DNA of 5,368 nt from Chloroflexota bacterium (lineage in GTDB: Bacteria > Chloroflexota > UBA6077 > FW602-bin22 > JACQUS01). The DNA is taken from positions 1 through 5,368 of the forward strand of contig JACQUS010000436.1 of the NCBI GenBank assembly GCA_016210125.1, read 5' to 3'. Position 1 is the stretch's first letter; the number at the start of each line of letters is the position of its first letter. Below the pieces are notes generated by a model. The model saw nothing but the letters and a program-made list of their open reading frames with translations. It searched no databases and was not told the DNA's origin. Of the stretch, positions 1 through 4,422 are shown in pieces. Both the position numbers and the translations under genes were made by a program.

Positions 1-255
1 ATTGAAGGTCTCATCGAGGCGATGAGCTCGGCGTTTCAGTACGATTTCGTCCCGCTGCTGCGGTACATCACCGCGCCGACGCTCATCGTGCACGGCCGCT
101 ACGACGCCGGCCGCCTGATGTACCACGCCGAGGCGCTGAAAAGCGGGATTCCCAACAGCCGTCTGGCGGTCTTCGAGTGCGCACACTACATCATGGAGGA
201 GCTGCCGGAGGCCTTCAACGCCGCGGTGCTGGCGTTCCTGGCGGAGCTCGGCTGA
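1..255 (+). CDS. Alpha/beta hydrolase, C-terminal part (5' truncated by window edge)
   Basis: The reading frame is open from base 1 and gives 84 residues ending at TGA 253-255. The start lies outside the window, so the internal ATG at 22 should not be taken as the start. The segment matches the last third of an alpha/beta hydrolase fold. The strand and loop APTLIVHGRYD (residues 25-35) carry the usual catalytic Asp (D35). The stretch VFECAHYIMEELPEAFN (57-73) carries the catalytic His (H62) in the position usually written GHxxxxExPexFn, here with Ala before the His instead of Gly. The final helix ends in FLAELG, typical of the family. The nucleophile elbow is not in the window, so the substrate class (ester, amide, epoxide or C-C bond) cannot be told. 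The creatininase-family gene follows on the same strand after 86 bases, which is compatible with one transcript. Family assignment is firm; function is open. Confidence 0.88.
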   Translation: MEGLIEAMSSAFQYDFVPLLRYITAPTLIVHGRYDAGRLMYHAEALKSGIPNSRLAVFECAHYIMEELPEAFNAAVLAFLAELG

Positions 256-272
256 GCCGGCTCGGGACGGCT

Positions 273-293
273 GCCAGCCGCCAGCCCCCAGCG
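273..293. repeat. Short tandem 7-mer (GCCAGCC) x ~3
   Basis: The hydrolase-creatininase gap (256-341) contains GCCAGCC twice in tandem at 273-286, followed by the near copy CCCAGCG at 287-293. The preceding bases 254-263 form the perfect palindrome GAGCCGGCTC, which overlaps the hydrolase stop codon. No promoter or T-tract terminator is seen in this gap. This looks like simple-sequence spacer with no assigned role. Confidence 0.5.
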
Positions 294-329
294 GCCCTGG
301 GCGCCAGAGCGGGTCTCGCCACCGCCACG

Positions 330-336
330 AAGGAGG
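330..336 (+). promoter_or_regulatory. Ribosome-binding site fixing the creatininase-family start
   Basis: AAGGAGG is a near-perfect Shine-Dalgarno sequence. It ends five bases before ATG 342-344. The frame is open further upstream (to an ATG at 177), but that extension overlaps the hydrolase gene and has no family character, so this site decides the start. Confidence 0.85.
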
Positions 337-341
337 GCGCC

Positions 342-1136
342 ATGCCTCGTACCCTGCTCTTGGCCGAGATGACGCGCGAGCAGGTCCGCGCGCTCGCTCC
401 CGGCGCCACGGTCGTCCTGCCGACCGGCGCCATTGAGCAGCACGGGCCGCACCTCCCGCTCCAGGTCGATACGGCCACCTGCGTCGCCGTCTGCGAGCGT
501 GCCGCGGCGCTGGCGAGCGCCGAGGTCCCGGTCTGCGTGGCGCCGGCGCTGCCGTTCGGCTACTCGCGGATGAACCTCCCCCTGCCGGGCGTGCTGACGC
601 TCGAAGCGGCCACCTTCGCGCAGGTGCTGCGCGAGCTCGGCGAGAGTCTGTTTCGGTCGGGATTTCGGCGCATCGCCATCCTCAATGGCCACCGGCCCAA
701 CGACGAGCTGATCCGCGTGGCCGCGCGCGAGCTGAACGAGCGGCTGCCGGTCTCGGTAGCCGCCGCTTCGTACTGGACGATCGCCTGGCCGGCGCTCTCG
801 GAGCTGGCGGCCGCGCGCGCGCTGCGCCGCCTGCCGGGGCACGCCGGCGCGTTCGAGACCGCGCTGACGCTGGCGCTGCGCCCGGACCTCGTCGACCGCG
901 CCGCTCTGGCCGGCGACCTGGGGGATGCGCCCGAGCAGATCGCCGAGCGCCAGCATCTCGACGCCGCGGTCTTCCTCGTCGGGCAGCGCATGGGCGACGG
1001 GCCGGGCTGCACCGACGATCCGGCCGCGGCGACGGCCGAGGAGGGCCAGCGCTACCTCGACGCCATCGTTCGCGCCGTCGCGGCCTTCCTCGTCGCCTTC
1101 CACCGCCAGCACCCAGCGGAGACCATGCCCTCCTGA
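342..1136 (+). CDS. Creatininase-family metal-dependent amidohydrolase
   Basis: This 264-residue protein has the usual length for the creatininase / FAPy-deformylase (ArfB) / MftE family, cytosolic enzymes with a dinuclear metal centre that hydrolyse small amides or cyclic guanidines. Signatures appear in order: LPTGAIEQHGPHLPLQVDT (26-44), giving metal ligands E32, H34 and D43; the glycine-rich PFGYSRMNLPLPG segment (71-83); NGHRPN (115-120) with ligand H117; and GHAGAFETAL (166-175) with H167 and E172. Two motif positions differ from the common family form: NGHRPN instead of NGHGGN or NGHYEN, and HAGAFETA where HAGExETS is usual. There is no signal peptide. The start is ATG 342, placed by the AAGGAGG at 330-336. 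The alpha/beta hydrolase gene lies 86 bases upstream and the pair probably shares a transcript. The gene converges with the propeller gene across a repeat-filled gap. The family is certain; whether it acts on creatinine, a formamide or another amide is not determined. Confidence 0.93.
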   Translation: MPRTLLLAEMTREQVRALAPGATVVLPTGAIEQHGPHLPLQVDTATCVAVCERAAALASAEVPVCVAPALPFGYSRMNLPLPGVLTLEAATFAQVLRELGESLFRSGFRRIAILNGHRPNDELIRVAARELNERLPVSVAAASYWTIAWPALSELAAARALRRLPGHAGAFETALTLALRPDLVDRAALAGDLGDAPEQIAERQHLDAAVFLVGQRMGDGPGCTDDPAAATAEEGQRYLDAIVRAVAAFLVAFHRQHPAETMPS

Positions 1137-1156
1137 ATACGTGCGCACTCCGGCGG

Positions 1157-1217
1157 CCCCCTGCCACGCCTCCAAATGTGCGAGTGCGGAGGGGCTTCCG
1201 CCATTTGTGTACTCCCC
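1157..1217. repeat. Degenerate third copy of the palindromic intergenic element
   Basis: Bases 1157-1169 (CCCCCTGCCACGC) recur exactly at 2360-2372 beside the right-hand element. GAGTGCGGAGGGG at 1182-1194 matches GAGTGCAGAGGGG at 1309-1321 of the left element at 12 of 13 positions. ACTCCCC at 1211-1217 matches the flank of the right element. The stretch can fold: CAAATG (1173-1178) pairs with CATTTG (1202-1207), and inside it GCGGA (1186-1190) pairs with TCCGC (1197-1201), leaving a 7-base bulge on the left arm. No T-run follows, so it is not a standard terminator. It reads as an eroded relative of the two clean copies. Confidence 0.6.
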
Positions 1218-1312
1218 GTCGTCCCGCGCCCAGGCAGAAATCTTCACGAGGAAGCAGTATGGGTTGCTCATCACGCTGTGGGGTGACCTCCGCGGGATGA
1301 AAAACGGGGAGT
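1211..1312. repeat. Long interrupted inverted repeat between converging genes
   Basis: ACTCCCCGT (1211-1219) is the exact reverse complement of ACGGGGAGT (1304-1312). Just inside, TCCCGCG (1222-1228) is the exact complement of CGCGGGA (1291-1297). The two arms enclose 62 bases (1229-1290) that are less GC-rich than the surroundings and hold no gene. The outer arms belong to the third and left copies of the palindromic element, so the structure probably arose from two copies in opposite orientation. It lies 3' of both converging genes and could form a large stem in either transcript. Confidence 0.6.
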
Positions 1313-1370
1313 GCAGAGGGGGCGAAGCCCCCTCTGCGGATCCCTTTGGGCGGGGTGGGGCACCCCGCCC
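1297..1370. repeat. Palindromic double-hairpin element, left copy
   Basis: There are two perfect hairpins. The first, 1313-1337, has an 11-base-pair stem (GCAGAGGGGGC with its complement) closed by a GAA triloop, so its tip is GCGAAGC. The second, 1348-1370, has a 10-base-pair stem (GGGCGGGGTG with CACCCCGCCC) and a GGG loop. ATGAAAA at 1297-1303 marks the outer edge and GGGGAGT adjoins the first stem. The element lies just 3' of the propeller gene and reappears inverted at 2299-2386. Read on the - strand, the first hairpin is followed after eight bases by TTTTT, so it might double as a weak terminator for the propeller gene, though the spacing is long for an intrinsic terminator. Confidence 0.85.
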
Positions 1371-1388
1371 GTGAAGGCTGTGCTCAAC

Positions 1389-2273
1389 CTAGCGTGAGCT
1401 TTCCGCGGCTGGCGGGCGCCTCACCAGCTTCGACACCTCGCGCATGCGCGTATCCGCCATGTAGAGGTTGCCCTGCGAGTCGCCCCACAGCCCGTGCGCG
1501 CCATACAGCACCGGCCGGCCGCGCGCGACCAGCTTCCCTTCGGGCGAGAGCATCGTCACCCGCGGGATCTGGTCGGTGACGTACACCGTCCCACCAGCGT
1601 CCACATAGATGTCCATCGGGTGGTAGAGGTCGGCCCATGCGCCGTAGTAGTCGCCCTCGGGACTGAAAAGCTGCACGCGGTCGTTCTCGCGGTCGGCCAC
1701 CAGCACGCGGTCGGCGCGGTCGACCCAGATGCCGTGGGGCGTCGTGAACTGGCCGCGGCCGGCGCCCGCCACGCCCCACGAGCCCAGGTGCCGCCCCTCG
1801 GGCGAGAAGCGGTGCACCGCCGAGTTGCCGTAACCGTCGGCGACGTAGATCTCGCCGTTGGGCGCGATGGCCACGTCGGCCGGGTGGTTGAAGGGCGCCT
1901 GGAGCGCCGGCCGACCGCGCTGGCCAAGCGTCAGCACCAGCTTGCCTTCAGATGTGAACTTGAGGACCTCGTGCTCGTCGCGGTTGCAGACGTAGACGTG
2001 GTCGTCAGGGCCGATGTAGATGCCGTGGGCGTCGCGCAGGCGGCCGTCGCCCCAGCCGGACAGAAAGTTGCCGTCGCTGTCGAACACCAGGATGGGTGGG
2101 TCCTGGCGCTGGTAGAAGTAGACGCGGTCGCGCGCGTCGACGGCCACGTGGCTGATGATGCCGGACTGCATGCCGTGCGGCAGGTTGCCCCAGGGGCGGA
2201 CGACCTCGTACACGTAGTCGCCCGTGCCGACGACCAGGCCGGTCGGATGCTCGCCCTTCATACCTACCCCCAT
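1389..2273 (-). CDS. Six-bladed NHL-repeat beta-propeller, PAL-like
   Basis: With ATG 2273 the product has 294 residues and no signal peptide, membrane segment or extra domain. Six NHL-type blades follow one another at about 44-75, 83-117, 130-167, 180-213, 218-251 and 260-283, each with the pattern H-(G/P)-x-(D/x)-(I/V/L)...(V/L)YVAD...(V/L)..F(S/D)PEG. The stretches VADGYGNSAVHRFSPEG (145-161) and VADRENDRVQLFSPEG (192-207) closely recall peptidyl-alpha-hydroxyglycine amidating lyase (PAL). H83, H180 and H260 fall where PAL carries its zinc-binding histidines. Function is unknown: such stand-alone propellers may be lyases, lactonase-like enzymes or binding proteins. The frame is open up to an ATG at 2390, but those extra 39 residues are encoded by the palindromic repeat. 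ATG 2261 (MKGEHP), preceded by GGGGGTAGGT, is an equally good start. It follows hyuB on the same strand after 276 bases. Confidence 0.85.
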   Translation of the reverse strand: MGVGMKGEHPTGLVVGTGDYVYEVVRPWGNLPHGMQSGIISHVAVDARDRVYFYQRQDPPILVFDSDGNFLSGWGDGRLRDAHGIYIGPDDHVYVCNRDEHEVLKFTSEGKLVLTLGQRGRPALQAPFNHPADVAIAPNGEIYVADGYGNSAVHRFSPEGRHLGSWGVAGAGRGQFTTPHGIWVDRADRVLVADRENDRVQLFSPEGDYYGAWADLYHPMDIYVDAGGTVYVTDQIPRVTMLSPEGKLVARGRPVLYGAHGLWGDSQGNLYMADTRMREVSKLVRRPPAAESSR

Positions 2274-2298
2274 GCCTGATACTCTTTCGCCTGCTGGC

Positions 2299-2386
2299 GG
2301 TGAGGCCCCGCCCCACCCCAAGGGATTGATCGCAGAGGGGGCGAAGCCCCCTCTGCACTCCCCCTGCCACGCGAGCGACTTTTCAT
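2299..2386. repeat. Palindromic double-hairpin element, right copy (inverted)
   Basis: This is an inverted relative of the element at 1297-1370. Its main hairpin at 2332-2356 is base-for-base the same 25-base palindrome (11-base-pair stem, GAA loop). Its companion hairpin at 2299-2317 pairs GGTG/CACC and GGC/GCC around one A-C mismatch with a CCC loop. The flank ACTCCCC (2357-2363) and the edge TTTTCAT (2380-2386) are the complements of the left copy's GGGGAGT and ATGAAAA. The CCCAAGGGAT-type spacer between hairpins is also shared. The right copy carries about 18 extra bases (around 2364-2380) absent from the left. It occupies the leader of the propeller gene. Confidence 0.85.
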
Positions 2387-2418
2387 GCATCGCTGGCGTC
2401 CCGCAGGGACATGGGCAA

Positions 2419-2459
2419 CTCCCCCTTCCCGCGCCGGGAAGGGGGCCGGGGGGTTAGGT
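2419..2459. repeat. 41-base hairpin repeat, copy A
   Basis: A perfect 11-base-pair stem (CCCCCTTCCCG, 2421-2431, with CGGGAAGGGGG, 2435-2445) is closed by a CGC loop and followed by the tail CCGGGGGGTTAGGT. It lies in the 276-base gap between hyuB and the propeller gene. There is no T-run after it on either strand, so it is not a classic terminator. It has the look of a dispersed intergenic palindrome. Bases 2460-2501 between the two copies contain no gene that I can support. Confidence 0.75.
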
Positions 2460-2501
2460 CCTACCCGTGTCTCGCTTCATCTCTGCTCCGTGTCGCTGCG
2501 T

Positions 2502-2542
2502 CTCCTCCTCGCCGCGCCGGCGAAGGCGCCGGGGGCAGAGGT
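2502..2542. repeat. 41-base hairpin repeat, copy B (diverged)
   Basis: Aligned without gaps to 2419-2459, this stretch matches at 31 of 41 positions, including the CGC loop and the CCGGGGG and AGGT parts of the tail. The upper stem is kept: CGCCG (2510-2514) pairs with CGGCG (2518-2522). Two stem pairs have changed on both sides, preserving pairing. The lower stem has two mismatches and one G-T pair. It ends seven bases before the hyuB stop codon, on that gene's 3' side. Confidence 0.6.
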
Positions 2543-2549
2543 CACGCTC

Positions 2550-4331
2550 TCACAGCCGCGCCGGGACGTCGCCGCTCTCCGCGTCGCGGACGACGTCGCC
2601 CACAGCGCAGCGGGCCGTGGCGCGCAGTCGCGCCGTTTCTGCGGCATCGATCGTCCAGGTCGCCGGGTCGATCGCCACGCCGTACTCGCGGCGGGCGGCC
2701 GCCAGGCTGACCTTCTCGTTGCGCACGTCGTGCAGTACGGCGGCCGGGTCGCGCGCGAGCGGGTCGCCGAGGCCCCCGGCGCCCGGCTGGGCGTGCTGGA
2801 ACACGTCGCCGCGGCGCATGGTCATCGTGAACTTGGCCGGCATGCGCGTCGCCTGCTCGCCGCGCACCAGCACATTGTGCGACGGCGCGCCCGACTGGCC
2901 GCCGAAGAGGCCGAAGGGGCGGAAGCGCTGGCGGTCGGCGCGCACCTGGAGCGTCGCCTCCTCCTCCAGCAGGCGGTAGTCGCGCCGCAGGCCCAGCGCG
3001 CCGCGGAAGCGCCCGGGGCCGCCGGAGTCCTCGGCGAACTCGTAGCGCTCGATGGTAATGGGATACTCCGCCTCGACGACCTCGGCCGGGGTGTTCGAGT
3101 TGTTCGAGATCGGCGTGGTGATGCCGTCGATGCCGTCCTTGTGCGAGCGCCCACCCCAGCCGCTGGAGATGAACTCGACGAAGACGAAGGGCCGGCGCTC
3201 GGCGTCGTAGCCGCCGACGCTCACGCCGGTCGGCCCGCCTTCGGACGCCGCCATGGCCCGCTGCGGGACGATCTGCGCCAGCACGCCGAACATAAGGTCG
3301 GCGGTGCGCAGGCCGGTCAGGCCGCGGGCGGCGCAGGCCGCCGGCAGCACACAGTTCAGGATCGTGCCCCGCGGAGCGACGATGTGGATCGGCCGGAAAA
3401 AGCCGGCGTTGTTGGGGATGTCGGCGCCGAGGACGTACTTGATGGCCCCGTAGGCCGCCGCCTTGGTGAACGACAGCGTCGCGTTGATGGCTCCCTTGAC
3501 CTGCGGCGAGGAGCCCGTGAAGTCGCAGGTCAGCTCGTCGCCGGCGACCGTCACCTTGACGCGCAGCGGGATCGGCCGGTCGTCGATGCCGTCCTCGTCG
3601 ATCCAGTCCTCGAAGCAGTACTCGCCGTCGGGCAGCGCGGCGATCTCGGCGCGCGTGACGCGCTCGCTATAGGCGAACAGCGCGTCCTTGTAACGCTCGA
3701 TGGTCGCCGGCCCGTAGCGCTGGAGCAGCTTGGTGAACTGCTGCTCGCAGACGTAGCAGGCGGCGAGCTGCGCGCGCAGGTCGCCCAGGACCTTGATCGG
3801 CACGCGGACGTTGCGCTCGATGATGCTGAAGAGCGTATCGTTCGGCCGGCCGCGCTCGTAGAGCTTGAGCGGCGGGATGCGCAGGCCCTCGGCGTAGATC
3901 TCGGTCGAGTCGCTAGCGTTGCTGCCGGCGACGCGGCCGCCGACGTCGGTGTGGTGCGAGATCGTCGCCGCGTAGCCCACCGGCCGCCCGTCGAAGAAGA
4001 TGGGCTTGAAGATGAAGATGTCCGGCAGGTGCATCCCGCCCTCGAAGGGGTCGTTCAGGGCGAAGACATCGCCGGGCTGCACGTCGTCGCCGTACTTGGC
4101 GATGACCGCGGCGATGGCGTCGGGGATAGAGCCGAGGTGCAGCGGGATGGTCAGCCCCTGGGCGATCATCTGCCCCCGCACGTCGCAGAGCGCGGTCGAG
4201 AAGTCCATGACGTCCTTGAGCACGCCGGAGTACGCCGTGCGCACGACGATCAAAGCCATCTCGTCGACGATGGAGCCGAAGCTGTTCTTGATCAGCTCGA
4301 AGGTGATGGGGTCGAAGCCATCCCGCGTCAC
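2550..4331 (-). CDS. hyuB: Hydantoinase B / oxoprolinase-type subunit (HyuB family)
   Basis: This 593-residue protein has the normal full length for the hydantoinase B/oxoprolinase family (N-methylhydantoinase beta, 5-oxoprolinase C-terminal half, acetone/acetophenone carboxylase relatives). It works with HyuA in the cytosol to open a cyclic imide or lactam at the cost of ATP. Conserved landmarks in order: DPITFELIKNSF (7-18), DFSTALCD (43-50), LHLGS (64-68), NDPFEGGMHLPD (93-104), and SHHTDVGG (125-132) with the HxD typical of the metal site. Later come the NNAGFFRPI region, the AASEGGPTGVSVGG segment, the GGPGRFRGALGLRR block and, at the C-terminus, the REYGVAIDPATWTID element. The start is GTG 4331-4329, five bases after AGGAGG. 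It lies 91 bases after hyuA on the same strand and is presumably cotranscribed. The exact substrate (hydantoin, N-methylhydantoin, oxoproline or similar) cannot be told from the sequence. I see no frameshift or missing block. Confidence 0.95.
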   Translation of the reverse strand: MTRDGFDPITFELIKNSFGSIVDEMALIVVRTAYSGVLKDVMDFSTALCDVRGQMIAQGLTIPLHLGSIPDAIAAVIAKYGDDVQPGDVFALNDPFEGGMHLPDIFIFKPIFFDGRPVGYAATISHHTDVGGRVAGSNASDSTEIYAEGLRIPPLKLYERGRPNDTLFSIIERNVRVPIKVLGDLRAQLAACYVCEQQFTKLLQRYGPATIERYKDALFAYSERVTRAEIAALPDGEYCFEDWIDEDGIDDRPIPLRVKVTVAGDELTCDFTGSSPQVKGAINATLSFTKAAAYGAIKYVLGADIPNNAGFFRPIHIVAPRGTILNCVLPAACAARGLTGLRTADLMFGVLAQIVPQRAMAASEGGPTGVSVGGYDAERRPFVFVEFISSGWGGRSHKDGIDGITTPISNNSNTPAEVVEAEYPITIERYEFAEDSGGPGRFRGALGLRRDYRLLEEEATLQVRADRQRFRPFGLFGGQSGAPSHNVLVRGEQATRMPAKFTMTMRRGDVFQHAQPGAGGLGDPLARDPAAVLHDVRNEKVSLAAARREYGVAIDPATWTIDAAETARLRATARCAVGDVVRDAESGDVPARL

Positions 4332-4335
4332 GTGC

Positions 4336-4342
4336 TCCTCCT
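4336..4342 (-). promoter_or_regulatory. Ribosome-binding site for hyuB (GTG start)
   Basis: On the - strand AGGAGGA (4342-4336) is a full Shine-Dalgarno match, five bases from AGGAGG to GTG 4331-4329. It settles the use of a GTG start, since the first in-frame ATG is at M25, inside the conserved N-terminal region. Confidence 0.85.
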
Positions 4343-4350
4343 ACATGTGG

Positions 4351-4385
4351 CCCGCAGCGCGATGCTGATGTTCTCACAACGTCGT
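4351..4385 (-). repeat. Near-duplicate of the hyuA 3' end in the hyuA-hyuB gap
   Basis: Bases 4351-4385 align with 4428-4460, the last codons of hyuA, at 29 of 33 positions plus one 2-base gap, offset by 77 bases. Shared blocks on the + strand are CCCGCAGC, TGATGTTCTC and GTCGT. Read on the - strand the gap copy encodes ENISIALRA, against ENIIVELRA at the real HyuA terminus. The frame continues to a TGA at 4330-4328 that overlaps the hyuB GTG start. That frame is not continuous with hyuA (77 is not a multiple of 3, and hyuA ends first). It looks like a leftover or duplicated hyuA tail. Confidence 0.65.
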
Positions 4386-4422
4386 TTGGTGACCCCTCCG
4401 GCCAATGGCGGGCGACCCCCAA

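Noticed and set aside
186..1274. 362-codon open frame on the - strand opposite the creatininase-family gene
   Set aside because: It is a shadow of the conserved + strand gene, and its first part is translated palindromic repeat. No ribosome-binding site or family features.
1259..1300. 13-residue open frame (MGCSSRCGVTSAG) with an upstream GAGGAAG
   Set aside because: It is very short, lies inside the inverted-repeat region, and shows no supporting conservation. A chance start is more likely.
1300..1337. Intrinsic terminator for the propeller gene (hairpin then TTTTT on the - strand)
   Set aside because: Eight bases separate stem and T-run, and the hairpin is part of a dispersed element that also occurs in the gene's leader. 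Possible, but not strong enough to list as a terminator.
1137..1388. CRISPR-like or tRNA-like structure in the convergent gap
   Set aside because: The repeats are palindromic element copies without regular spacing or unique spacers, and no cloverleaf or CCA-type arrangement is seen.
1494..2279. 261-codon open frame on the + strand opposite the propeller gene
   Set aside because: It is antisense to clear NHL repeats. The regularity of its product merely mirrors the blade repeats on the other strand.
2454..2480. 8-residue - strand open frame (MKRDTGRT) preceded by GGAGCAGAG
   Set aside because: Too short to support, and it sits in the spacer between two hairpin repeats.
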